In this document: positions 45,181 through 53,489 of the stretch, in pieces
Layout: each line of letters begins with the position of its first letter
How positions within the stretch are numbered: the stretch's first letter is position 1
DNA from: Bacteroidota bacterium
GTDB lineage: Bacteria; Bacteroidota; Bacteroidia; Bacteroidales; Paludibacteraceae
NCBI GenBank assembly: GCA_023391625.1
Contig: JAEWAN010000034.1
Span: 868,001 to 932,000 of the forward strand
Length of the DNA stretch: 64,000 bases
Direction: 5' to 3'
Notes under the pieces: generated by a model
The model's input: the letters and a program-made list of their open reading frames with translations, nothing else
Database searches by the model: none
Told to the model about the DNA's origin: nothing
Position numbers and translations under genes: made by a program

Positions 45181-45678
45181 TTATTTCTGGGAACTCTTCT
45201 TGTTTGTTCCTTTTTTTTTAACTGCTTCTTCAGTATCTGCATTAATTGCTGAAACTTCACCTTCTGCTGGTTCTGCCGAAGCAGAGTCTGGCTCTTCGAT
45301 TTCCTGAAGCGAACTTGTTTCCGTTTCTTTTTCAGGCTCCTCACTAACTGCTGAAACTTCATTCTCTACCGGTTCTGCAGGAGCTGGGCTAAAAGCTTCG
45401 GTTTCCTGAAGTGAACTTATTTCCGTTTCTATTACAGGATCCTCACTAACCGCCGATGTTTCTTTCCGGTTATTCAAAATAATTTCCGGAGAAACTTTAT
45501 CCAACAGTTCCAGCAACATCATACCGTCCAATTTTTGCTTTGTGAAAGAATTAACCCTTTTCAAATCGGCATGGAGTCTGGATTCAGGACAAACTTCTTT
45601 GAATAAGGCATAATCCTTTTCAAAAAAATTGACAGAAGTATGCTTTACAACAAAATTGTTTTTTTCTATGAATTTCAT
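45181..45678 (-). CDS. Repeat-containing head accessory protein, unknown
   Basis: The 165-residue protein has a globular start (about 1-65, HTSVNFFEKDYALFKEVCPE) and a low-complexity acidic tail in which a block of about 33 residues occurs twice (ETEISSLQETEAFSPAPAEP and ETETSSLQEIEEPDSASAEP). The end is basic (KKKGTNKKSSQK). An A9 run at 45219-45211 lies 14 codons before the stop. Probably a head or decoration factor by position. Confidence 0.6.
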   Translation of the reverse strand: MKFIEKNNFVVKHTSVNFFEKDYALFKEVCPESRLHADLKRVNSFTKQKLDGMMLLELLDKVSPEIILNNRKETSAVSEDPVIETEISSLQETEAFSPAPAEPVENEVSAVSEEPEKETETSSLQEIEEPDSASAEPAEGEVSAINADTEEAVKKKGTNKKSSQK

Positions 45679-45694
45679 AACTGTAAGTTTAAAA

Positions 45695-46228
45695 TTATTG
45701 ACCTTCCTCCGGTTCCGCTGGAGGAGTATCCGCTTCTACTTCAAGAGGGCCGGAATAGAAATAGAACGGTTCCGGGCATTCCTGACCTTGGAACTGTAAA
45801 GCAATACCGCCGATTCCTCCATCCAGAGTTCCAATATTGGTATAAGTCAGTCGCAATCCTGAAGAGCATGGAGTACCGCCGATAAACATCTGTTTATCCA
45901 CGCAACGTTCCCATATTACTACACAGTCTTCACCGACATTATCATAGATCCATTGCAGCGATTTTGGGGAAATTCCCTCAATGATAGGTGTTAAGGTAAG
46001 TACGCCGTTCAACGGGGATTCACCGGGTGCTGCTGCCGGATTGATAGATGCGGATGTGGCATCCAAATAAGTCCATTTCTTACCCTCCTGAAGGACTGTT
46101 TCTGATAAAGTAGCATCTTTTACTGCAGGCCAATCAGCGATGGTATCTTTCAACAACGCTACATATATCCGATATTTCGGAGTGTTCTGCTTTGAATTTT
46201 TGTCTTGTTTTTCTAAGTTAAATAACAT
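45695..46228 (-). CDS. Probable virion protein (capsid decoration or tail tube), unknown
   Basis: The 177-residue beta-rich protein (KYRIYVALLKDTIADWPAVKDATLSE; GVLTLTPIIEGISPKSLQWIYDNVGEDCVVIWERC) has a Pro/Glu-rich end (DTPPAEPEEGQ). It lies between capsid and accessory genes. The GVLTLTPIIEG...QFQGQE pattern is tube-like, but no family is claimed. Confidence 0.55.
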   Translation of the reverse strand: MLFNLEKQDKNSKQNTPKYRIYVALLKDTIADWPAVKDATLSETVLQEGKKWTYLDATSASINPAAAPGESPLNGVLTLTPIIEGISPKSLQWIYDNVGEDCVVIWERCVDKQMFIGGTPCSSGLRLTYTNIGTLDGGIGGIALQFQGQECPEPFYFYSGPLEVEADTPPAEPEEGQ

Positions 46229-46290
46229 AATAATTAAATTTTATAAGTGAATAAAATCCGGGATACGGTTATATCGCATCCTGGAATGAA

Positions 46291-48321
46291 TTATGATACT
46301 TTACGTTCTAATTCCAGGAAATTACCGGTTGCTTGCACAACTTTGCGCTGTTTTCCGTTCACTGTTTTCGTAGTTTCCTCTAATTCTGCATACAATTTGA
46401 TGTAATCTCCTTCTGCAGTAGGTGTCCAGGCTGCTGTGATTTTTGCAAATTTTCCTGATTTAGCAATGGTTGTAGCATTTGTTGTTGATCCACAGATAAT
46501 CTTATACACCCGATCGGTAGCTGCATTAGTAATGTCTGTTAATGCCGTAGCTGCCGTATTTTCACCGGTCAGGAATTCATATCCTTGTGATACGTCTATT
46601 GTAGTTGCATCTGCTGCGATATCTACAACGGGATAGTTTGTAAACAACCACTGCATTTTCCGTCCTGAGTTTTGCAAATTCTCAAGGGAATTAAATTGTA
46701 CACCGGGAGCCAATACACCGGCTCCTTCTTTCCACCAAGAAGCTAAGGCAAGCTGTTCCATCCGCTGTTCAAAATAAAACTTGCTATACATTTCGCCCGG
46801 TATATCTTCATATACTTCAACATTCCTTTCATAAGTGATCCACATTTTATAATCATTAAGACTCATATTAGGTACCCAGATGATATCATCGGGGGAATAA
46901 TAACGAATCTTAGAGTTCGGCCCTTTGTAATCGGCATTTTGTCCATATTTTGCATTATATGCATCAATGTACCACAAATGATGTTTTTCATTCATATACA
47001 GTCTCATCCCATTCATAGACGGAATAGTCATAGAAACAGCAGCCCAGAACGAACGGACATAATCCAGTACAGTAGATTCCGTATATTGCTTGAATTGTGT
47101 GAAAGGCCAAACTTTAAACTCTTCCTCCACTCTTTGAATAGCTCTTAGCGCACCATCTGCAGCGAATAAGGCCGGTTGTGGAAAATCTCCCTGGCGGGGA
47201 ACCCGACAACCTAATACCCTCCGGCGCTGTTGCTCATTAAACAATAATGTAGAGAAATGAACAATACACCATTCAAAGAGTGTCCATTTCATAGGATTTG
47301 AACCTTCCCGGTTCATATACCCGATGTAAGCTTTTTCCAAATCCTTCGGACTCTCAAATTGAAATTTAAACATGACATTATCAACATGATAAATCTCTCC
47401 GTCAAAATCAACAGCTCCTTTAAAAATATATCCAGATTGAAAGCTCTGTGACAATTCTTCAAAAAAAGCGGTCGGAGCTGTTGCTTTATTTTGAATGTAA
47501 GGAACAACAGGAAATATGTCAGATACGGATTTTAGCGTTCTTAAATATGCTATAATCATATCCATCCTGCGCACGGTATATTCGCCTAATTTTTCATTCA
47601 TGCGACTATAATCCACCATGCTTTCACCATGGATCATTTTGTTGTAATCCAGGATTCCTATTTGATTAGAACCGACCAATTCCCGGCAACGTTGTGCGAA
47701 CGTTTCCGAATAATTTTTAAACTCCTTGGCAAAAGTTTCTGCATCTTCACTTGTGTAATACTCTTGACCTTTGCCTGTAGCTACTAATTCTCCCCACCAT
47801 GTATTTCTTTTGAAGAATTGATTTTCGATTCCAAACAGATAATTCTGAGTATGGGGGGTATGTCCCATTACCCGTGCGAATGTCTGTGTATTGAGAGCAA
47901 TTCCAGAAGCCGGTATAACTGTTGCAGGAGCGGTTGGTTCTGCCTGCCCCACCAAATCCCTATTTTGATTTAATACCGTATTAATAGCCCCCAGCATTTG
48001 AGCCAAGGCATTATTACTGTCAGCCGGCGCTGCAGCCGGAGCCTGGGTTCCGGAGATTTCAGCTACTTCATTCAATGCCGCTAATACCTGACTTTGCAAC
48101 TCCGGTGAGATAGCAGGTTCTTGAACAGCTCCCTGTGTTGTCACCGGTTCTTCTTCATCCGGAATTTCCAGGTCTTCCTGAAATGAAATTCCGTATTTTT
48201 CCTGGTACGAATTATTGAAATTCTTCCAGTCCTCGTTGGTCATTTTTTCCCGTCTTTCTTTACTTGTAAAGCCTAATACGGAAAAAATGTCCAACGACCT
48301 TTTTTTTGTTCTTTTGTTCAT
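46291..48321 (-). CDS. Major capsid protein candidate with scaffold-like N-terminus
   Basis: The 676-residue protein has a charged, Gln/Ala/Pro-rich, scaffold-like N-terminal part (about 1-145), a large central part (about 150-560; YLFGIENQFFKRNTWWGEL) and a C-terminal module (about 575-676, TTIDVSQGYEFLTG...ATGNFLELER) that looks like a small beta-domain. The gene follows an S49 protease, the classic maturation partner. Cleavage of the N-terminal part by the protease would give a shell protein; this is inference. Confidence 0.65.
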   Translation of the reverse strand: MNKRTKKRSLDIFSVLGFTSKERREKMTNEDWKNFNNSYQEKYGISFQEDLEIPDEEEPVTTQGAVQEPAISPELQSQVLAALNEVAEISGTQAPAAAPADSNNALAQMLGAINTVLNQNRDLVGQAEPTAPATVIPASGIALNTQTFARVMGHTPHTQNYLFGIENQFFKRNTWWGELVATGKGQEYYTSEDAETFAKEFKNYSETFAQRCRELVGSNQIGILDYNKMIHGESMVDYSRMNEKLGEYTVRRMDMIIAYLRTLKSVSDIFPVVPYIQNKATAPTAFFEELSQSFQSGYIFKGAVDFDGEIYHVDNVMFKFQFESPKDLEKAYIGYMNREGSNPMKWTLFEWCIVHFSTLLFNEQQRRRVLGCRVPRQGDFPQPALFAADGALRAIQRVEEEFKVWPFTQFKQYTESTVLDYVRSFWAAVSMTIPSMNGMRLYMNEKHHLWYIDAYNAKYGQNADYKGPNSKIRYYSPDDIIWVPNMSLNDYKMWITYERNVEVYEDIPGEMYSKFYFEQRMEQLALASWWKEGAGVLAPGVQFNSLENLQNSGRKMQWLFTNYPVVDIAADATTIDVSQGYEFLTGENTAATALTDITNAATDRVYKIICGSTTNATTIAKSGKFAKITAAWTPTAEGDYIKLYAELEETTKTVNGKQRKVVQATGNFLELERKVS

Positions 48322-48342
48322 GATAACTAACTTAAATAATGT

Positions 48343-49203
48343 TTAAATGGATAATAACTCTGTTCTTGCTGCGACAAGCTCCTGAATTTCTTCTATCACC
48401 TGGGAAAGGGTACGAATACCATCAATCATTCCCAGTTGTTCCGCCTCATAGGCATAATACAAGCTGCCTGTAAGTACCTCCGGATTGATTCCGGGACGAT
48501 TTGATTTCACGACGTCCTGGAAATAAATCGCTAACTTGGCAATTTCATTTTTCAGCTTTTCCGGTTTACCCTCTATCGCTTCCCGCTCCGGTAAATTTTT
48601 ATCTTTCGATTCATCTGGGTAAACTTCTATAATTCTATAAGTTGAATTTCCTGGATTAGGAACGATCAAACGGGCAAACACACCGATACTGCCCACCATA
48701 GCCATTTTATTGATGGCATAAATCTTATCAAGGTAGGAGAATGCGATATAACCGCATGATGCGCACATACCATCAATAAATCCGTAAGTAGGTTTTGTTT
48801 TTTCCCGGAGAACTTCCTCCAGATTAAACAACGAGTCGGTAGCTCCGCCCGGCGTATCTCCTTTTAAGATGACTGCCGATATTTTATCAGACAGGTAGGC
48901 CATTTTGATGATCGCTGCAATATCATCTACTCCGTAACTCCACCAGTATCCGTATTTCATCATGACTCCAATGAGCGGAATAATGGCAATAGAACCTTGC
49001 TGCCAGCTGTCAAAAGGATTTCCGGAATCTTCAAAATCATTGATTATTTCCCCGTATGTGGATATGATTGTCTGATCCATAATTTCCGGAGTGAATTTTC
49101 CGGAAATTATGGAATTGGCGATGTTAGTTAACACTTCATACCCTGAGGTATGTATCATCAAGGTGGATGCCTGAATTTCTTGAATGAATTGTTGTCTTAA
49201 CAT
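48343..49203 (-). CDS. S49-family capsid maturation protease
   Basis: The 286-residue protein is SppA-like: AVILKGDTPGGATDSLFNL (oxyanion PGG), the nucleophile Ser in GMCASCGYIAFSYLDKIYA and MVGSIGVFARL. No membrane helix is present. Phage members cleave scaffold from capsid. It is the first gene of the capsid unit and starts 20 nt after a late promoter element. Confidence 0.85.
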   Translation of the reverse strand: MLRQQFIQEIQASTLMIHTSGYEVLTNIANSIISGKFTPEIMDQTIISTYGEIINDFEDSGNPFDSWQQGSIAIIPLIGVMMKYGYWWSYGVDDIAAIIKMAYLSDKISAVILKGDTPGGATDSLFNLEEVLREKTKPTYGFIDGMCASCGYIAFSYLDKIYAINKMAMVGSIGVFARLIVPNPGNSTYRIIEVYPDESKDKNLPEREAIEGKPEKLKNEIAKLAIYFQDVVKSNRPGINPEVLTGSLYYAYEAEQLGMIDGIRTLSQVIEEIQELVAARTELLSI

Positions 49204-49217
49204 TGCGTATGTAATTT

Positions 49218-49262
49218 TTACGCAATGTTATACATTAATGTAAGGAGGGTAAAGGACGATAA
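49218..49262 (-). promoter_or_regulatory. Late promoter element, copy 5
   Basis: GTCCTTTA starts at 49257 on the minus strand and the -7-like octamer TAACATTG ends at 49223, 34 nt away; GCGTAAAAATT follows, as in copy 2. The protease ATG lies 20 nt on. Confidence 0.65.
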
Positions 49263-49281
49263 TTCATTGAAAAAAGCGATT

Positions 49282-49647
49282 TTACGCTGATGTACGGGAG
49301 AAATGATACATGGATTCTATCTTATCGGAATCTATTTCTGCCAGAACGGGATAATTCTCTGAACCGACAATAAAAGTTTCCTGATCTGTCTTTAACCTCA
49401 ATATCACATATAACTGGCTATATTTCAGCAAAGGTTCTTCTTGGTTATAACGTGTTACAGCTGAAATTGACTCTTTATTCGACACGCCGGCATCGGATTG
49501 TTCTATTGAGGTTGAGTAAACGGGTTTTTCCAGTACCTGCAGTTTTTTCCAACTTACACCTGTATTCAGAACAGGAATTCCATTTTCAAACGAATTTACT
49601 TCTCGAAGAAATACATATTCAACTGAATTACATAGTATTTTATTCAT
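49282..49647 (-). CDS. Small protein upstream of the capsid unit, unknown
   Basis: The 121-residue protein (VEYVFLREVNSFENGIPVLN; YSQLYVILRLKTDQETFIVG) is beta-rich with no recognised domain. It starts 107 bp after the 162-residue gene, with an AT-rich gap between. Whether it is early or late is not clear; it lies upstream of late promoter copy 5. Confidence 0.6.
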   Translation of the reverse strand: MNKILCNSVEYVFLREVNSFENGIPVLNTGVSWKKLQVLEKPVYSTSIEQSDAGVSNKESISAVTRYNQEEPLLKYSQLYVILRLKTDQETFIVGSENYPVLAEIDSDKIESMYHFSRTSA

Positions 49648-49754
49648 TTTATATACTGATTATTAATTACTTATACAATTTTCAGACGTTTTTCCGACAT
49701 TTTCCAACATTTTTTCCCCGAAAAACAGACAAAAAAAACCGTTTGGTACACAAA

Positions 49755-50243
49755 TTATTTTAAAACCGATGTCCGATATTGTCTCTTATTCCTTTTCCTC
49801 ACTTTCTCCCGCCACCGATAATAATTTTTCAGCATGGCATCTTCTGAGATAGACTCAATACAGTATTTACACCTGAATTCATGTATAGTCTCAATATACT
49901 CTACCCCATTCTTATGCTTCTGGTAATCCAAATATTCATGCAGTTCCGCCCACATGATTGTCTCTATTCGTCGTTCTATGATTTTTACTGATCTGGGAGA
50001 CAAATAATTATAAATTTCCGGATTTTTCCGAGTGGCCTGGTCATCCGTTTTACGCCTATTGGGAATACAGAACTCCAGATTACCCTGATCGACCGGGCAA
50101 TATTCAGGACGTTTTTGCATCAAATCATGAATCTTTACATATAATTCGGTAGAATCAGGGAACTTAACAATATCTTGTTCATCGCCCCATTTCGCAAGGC
50201 AATATTCTGCTAAATGCTGATTTATCTGAATTTTTGTTGTCAT
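49755..50243 (-). CDS. Early protein, unknown (162 residues)
   Basis: The protein is basic at its end (WREKVRKRNKRQYRTSVLK) with a possible zinc pair (RCKYC) and a helical middle (SVKIIERRIETIMWAELHEYL). It is on the left side of the iteron-like region and downstream of the replication ATPase. A DNA-binding replication accessory role is possible; no family is recognised. Confidence 0.6.
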   Translation of the reverse strand: MTTKIQINQHLAEYCLAKWGDEQDIVKFPDSTELYVKIHDLMQKRPEYCPVDQGNLEFCIPNRRKTDDQATRKNPEIYNYLSPRSVKIIERRIETIMWAELHEYLDYQKHKNGVEYIETIHEFRCKYCIESISEDAMLKNYYRWREKVRKRNKRQYRTSVLK

Positions 50244-50341
50244 ATGCCGATTTTTATTACTAATTTAATAAATAATTTTCTGATATACAAGTATTTAAGT
50301 ATTAAATTTTCAAAAAGTAGAAAAATTTCAATTTATTTTTT

Positions 50342-50530
50342 CACATACTACATACTACATTTTAATAAGACATTGAATTACAATTAATTATATTGTAGCA
50401 GGTAGTTTTTTTCATAAAAATGTAGTAGGTTATAGTATCTTGTAGTATGTGATATAAATAATCGTATATACTACATATAAATAACTATATACAAGCTATT
50501 TAAATAATATTGTAGTATGTAGTATATGAA
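50342..50530. repeat. Iteron-like TGTAGTA repeats, candidate origin
   Basis: At least seven copies of TGTAG[TC]A[TG]G-like words occur in 190 bp: inverted at 50342-50361 (two) and 50467-50477, direct at 50394, 50421, 50441 and 50511-50527 (two joined). The region 50244-50608 is AT-rich, has no gene, and lies next to the VirE-type ATPase gene. Such clusters mark origins of other replicons; a promoter-regulatory role is the alternative. Confidence 0.45.
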
Positions 50531-50608
50531 CTTTTATTTTCTTTGCTGTAAAAAGATTATAATAAAGATGTATTTCTATTCTTAAATCAATCTAATATTA
50601 AAATATTA

Positions 50609-51904
50609 TTAAAGATTAATATTATTTACGTATGTACGTTTGATATAATATCGTAGAAGAGGAATTCCGGAACCTTGACTTCTTACTTTTTTACAGTCAA
50701 AACCATAAGCAGTAAGAGCGATTCCCATAGTGCGAGGGGTAACGGAGGTTAAGTGTTCGCTCCTTATTAAGCGGTTTTTGCGGAGATCGTTGATGATTTC
50801 AGAAGCGTTCATCCAGTCTCCGTCATCGCTTCCTTCCGGATGAGCCAAATATAAATTCACGTAGTGGAAAGCATCACTTTCAATGGCATATTTTGCATTA
50901 AATTGTTCGAACTCAGAGAAATCATCCCGGCCAAACTTCCAGTCAAATCCGGATGATTCGTAAAGCATAAGGGCTTCCGCCCACATTTGATCCACATCAA
51001 CCACTTGTATATAAGCTTCCCAGTCAATATCTTCCAATTCAATGCAACCGAACCGGCGATAACCGAAAGATTCTTGCAAAAATCCGCCCTTTTCCTGGTT
51101 TCTATTCGAGGTTCCGAGGGCTACCCCTATCCTTTTACGTTTGACGGCAAATTCATCGCCACGTCGCTTCGTAAGCAGCTCTTTATTCGACATAACAGAC
51201 TTCCAGGCATCAATGGAGCCTTTTGTAATCCCGACCAGCTCATCATGGATCACAAAGGGATACCGGGTATATGCATCTTCCATGTCAAACCGGGTGTCAT
51301 TTTTGATAGCGGTGATGGAGTAATCTTTCAATCCGGCCGGTATAAAATAATTCACCAGACTTGTTTTTCCATATCCCTCCCCTGCCTGAACGAAAGTAAG
51401 CATTACTTCATTAGGAATATTATCCTGCCAAAGGGCTACTGCAGATACCATCCATTTACGGATAATATAATTAGCCCTCAGAGCGGAATAAGTCTGATCA
51501 TCCGGATTAAACTCCCTGCATTTAAGATGCTGACATAATAAATCAATATGACTACAACCGGCATACCTCCCCCGTACGGAATCGAGGTAATTTTTAATAG
51601 GATCAAAGGGTTTTATATAGTTTTTAGAGCGGATAATCTTCCGGAGAATTGTTTCTGAAACAGAGACCTCACACTCTTCAATCATGTGCAAGTACAGATC
51701 ATCAAAAGTAGGAGGCTCTTCATAGCGTGTTTTATCTTTGCACTCAATCGTTACTTTAGACGGATCATGTGCCGGAATATGTATAGTATAATGTTCATTT
51801 AAAAATTCAACTACTTTTTGTATGTTTCCTTTTACTGAAAATAAGTCTTGTTGTTCGTTTGATAGATTAAAAGAACGGGGACGTTTCTTTTCTGCTGCTT
51901 CCAT
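50609..51904 (-). CDS. VirE/VapE-type replication ATPase
   Basis: The 431-residue protein has Walker A VQAGEGYGKTSLV (about residue 188) and Walker B-like PFVIHDELVG, then a sensor segment ALGTSNRNQ, in the order of virulence-associated E proteins. The C-terminus resembles a winged-helix (NASEIINDLRKNRLIRSEHL). Phage members are thought to act as primase-helicase-like replication proteins. It directly adjoins the iteron-like region. Confidence 0.8.
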   Translation of the reverse strand: MEAAEKKRPRSFNLSNEQQDLFSVKGNIQKVVEFLNEHYTIHIPAHDPSKVTIECKDKTRYEEPPTFDDLYLHMIEECEVSVSETILRKIIRSKNYIKPFDPIKNYLDSVRGRYAGCSHIDLLCQHLKCREFNPDDQTYSALRANYIIRKWMVSAVALWQDNIPNEVMLTFVQAGEGYGKTSLVNYFIPAGLKDYSITAIKNDTRFDMEDAYTRYPFVIHDELVGITKGSIDAWKSVMSNKELLTKRRGDEFAVKRKRIGVALGTSNRNQEKGGFLQESFGYRRFGCIELEDIDWEAYIQVVDVDQMWAEALMLYESSGFDWKFGRDDFSEFEQFNAKYAIESDAFHYVNLYLAHPEGSDDGDWMNASEIINDLRKNRLIRSEHLTSVTPRTMGIALTAYGFDCKKVRSQGSGIPLLRYYIKRTYVNNINL

Positions 51905-51905
51905 A

Positions 51906-52397
51906 TTAAATTACTCTTTCAGGAAAAAATTGTTTCATTAGCTTTCTTCTCTCTTCTGAATACTCTCTGAAGGCTCTCATAATTAACTGAGAATCAACAC
52001 TACCGTAAAACACGCCATACCGTCCTTCAAGAATCCATTCAAGGATCAATTTCAGGTCGGCAATATAAAAATAAAAGTACTTTGTATAAAGGATAAATGC
52101 GAGCTGCTTTACAGTAACTGGAGGAAGAGGTTTATTGATGTTACTTACTGCATTCAAATAATTAAGCCATTCATAATAATACAACACTCCACAGTCACAT
52201 TCTCCATATTTTTTATGATTAATACGCCCATATTTTAGGTTCATTTGACGAAAAGTAAGCCGATTTTTGCGTATAGAGTCATAAATTTTATTAACCTGCC
52301 AATACTGCATTATTATCCCCTCCGGTTTGCATTGTTCGTAAAATTGCTCCCAAGTTAACGGGACTTGTGTTTCTATTATCTGTTGTTCGTTTTCCAT
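51906..52397 (-). CDS. Early replication-associated protein, unknown
   Basis: The 163-residue protein has a Cys pair ECDCGVLYYYEWL and Tyr/Phe-rich helices (FILYTKYFYFYIADLKLILEWI). It begins in the same operon and stops 1 bp before the VirE-type ATPase gene, so a helper role in replication is likely but inferred. No family is named. Confidence 0.6.
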   Translation of the reverse strand: MENEQQIIETQVPLTWEQFYEQCKPEGIIMQYWQVNKIYDSIRKNRLTFRQMNLKYGRINHKKYGECDCGVLYYYEWLNYLNAVSNINKPLPPVTVKQLAFILYTKYFYFYIADLKLILEWILEGRYGVFYGSVDSQLIMRAFREYSEERRKLMKQFFPERVI

Positions 52398-52453
52398 GTT
52401 GTGAATATTTTTATTTTTTCTTAAACCTTAATCCAAAAAGGAAATCTGATTTA

Positions 52454-52594
52454 CTACATGAATCTTCTATCGTATTGAGGACGGTAATTGGGTTTTAAAT
52501 TTTCACTTGCAACAATCGACATAACCTCATTAAGAGCTTTTATCATCTTATTTTGCTGTATTTTAAGCCATTCTGCATTTTCTTTTTTTGTCAT
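52454..52594 (-). CDS. Small early protein (46 residues)
   Basis: The frame MTKKENAEWLKIQQNKMIKA continues to EVMSIVASENLKPNYRPQYD and RRFM. Its ATG overlaps the stop of the zinc-ribbon-like gene (4-bp overlap), which supports it. It is basic and helical, with no recognised family. Confidence 0.55.
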   Translation of the reverse strand: MTKKENAEWLKIQQNKMIKALNEVMSIVASENLKPNYRPQYDRRFM

Positions 52595-52782
52595 AAATTA
52601 GTACCGTTTTGTATATGTTTTATTAATTCCGATTGTGACACTTTGAATTTTTTCATGGCAAAATCAAACCGATCTCCAGAATCTTCTTTTTCCAACCAGT
52701 TGTCGTGTCCATTTATACAAAATCCGGTTTCAGGATTTTCTTGTGCAGTACCACATTCAAGGCATATAGCGTTTGCTTTCAT
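52591..52782 (-). CDS. Small zinc-ribbon-like early protein
   Basis: The 63-residue protein has ICLECGTAQENPETGFCINGH, a CxxC...CxxxH layout of a short zinc ribbon, then a charged helix (FDFAMKKFKVSQSELIKHIQ). It overlaps the 46-residue gene by 4 bp. The RNA-like structure 52826-52928 is just upstream. Confidence 0.6.
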   Translation of the reverse strand: MKANAICLECGTAQENPETGFCINGHDNWLEKEDSGDRFDFAMKKFKVSQSELIKHIQNGTNL

Positions 52783-52825
52783 ATTAATTCATTTTAATAA
52801 TATTATTAAGTTTTTTAAAAGCGTA

Positions 52826-52928
52826 AGGGAAACAATAGGCTGCTTGCTTATTGTCCTATGTTGTTTCCCTCACCGTTCGACGCTTCGATGCGGTTGCTTT
52901 GTTATCCTGCCGGGGACTCGAACCCCGG
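52826..52928. ncRNA. Three-hairpin structured element with a tRNA T-arm-like part
   Basis: AGGGAAACAA-TAGG (52826-52839) pairs with CCTA-TG-TTGTTTCCCT (52855-52870); ACCG/CGGT closes a second hairpin (52872-52894); on the minus strand CCGGGG-TTCGAGT-CCCCGG (52928-52910) has the stem and the seven-base loop of a tRNA T-arm followed by an acceptor-like GCAGGAT. No D-arm, anticodon arm or matching acceptor half exists, so it is not a tRNA. It may be an RNA element or a tRNA remnant. Confidence 0.4.
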
Positions 52929-52944
52929 AAAAACCGTTCAGGAA

Positions 52945-53160
52945 TTATTCAGTTATTTCGGTGGTAGTAACTTTTAATTCGGACTTATACTTTTTGCCAT
53001 CTACGATAATCGTAGCTGAACATTCTATGTCAAATTCAAATTCAACAGAAGCTCTGCCAAGTTGGACTGTTGCAATCCCGCATAGGTCTGATACTGATAA
53101 TCCTTCTGTTCTTTCATATACAAGAAATGGGGTTACTCGAGTGTTGATTAGTCTTTTCAT
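52945..53160 (-). CDS. Small early protein, beta-rich, unknown
   Basis: The 71-residue protein (IATVQLGRASVEFEFDIECS; GKKYKSELKVTTTEITE) has no recognised family. Its long leader (53161-53303) contains the hairpins GCAC-TTAAT-GTGC and CAGAG...CTCTG. It begins 144 bp after repeat copy A. Confidence 0.55.
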   Translation of the reverse strand: MKRLINTRVTPFLVYERTEGLSVSDLCGIATVQLGRASVEFEFDIECSATIIVDGKKYKSELKVTTTEITE

Positions 53161-53303
53161 AATAATTTGAAATAAAGTGGATGGGTTAGTTTGATAATTT
53201 AGTATTCAAATAGCGTTCGCCTCGTTGTAGGGACCCTGTACAGAGGCCTTATCTCTGCACATTAAGTGCTTTTTTTAAATTTTCATTCATACATCATTCT
53301 TTT

Positions 53304-53469
53304 TTAAAAAGCCGGTCTTTCCCGGCCGCCAGGCAGTTGACTTCACATTTTTAATGTGTCCCTGTGTTCACGATGCAGCTTTACGTTTCAGACCTGATAT
53401 TGCCAGAATCAGGAATTTTATTTCTGCTTCCCTGCATTCAGCAGAACCAATATCTCATTTACTTACAGG
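53304..53469 (-). repeat. 166-bp structured repeat, copy A
   Basis: It is identical to 53761-53926 at 161 of 166 positions. It contains the hairpins TTCTGC/GCAGAA, CCTGAT/ATCAGG, CACATT/AATGTG and, at its left end, GCCGG-GAAAGA-CCGGC followed on the minus strand by TTTTT, an intrinsic terminator. The plus-strand frame through it is not conserved at the amino-acid level between copies. Confidence 0.85.
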
Positions 53470-53489
53470 AAAGGATTGGATATTATTTT

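Noticed and set aside
49201..49227. A 9-bp inverted repeat that seems to hide the start codon of the S49 protease in an mRNA hairpin
   Set aside because: The upstream arm lies in the -7 box of late promoter copy 5, so a transcript starting there would not contain it.
52904..52928. A complete tRNA gene at the T-arm-like sequence
   Set aside because: No matching acceptor 5' half, D-arm or anticodon arm exists within 80 bp on the minus strand; the region is instead the end of a coding gene.
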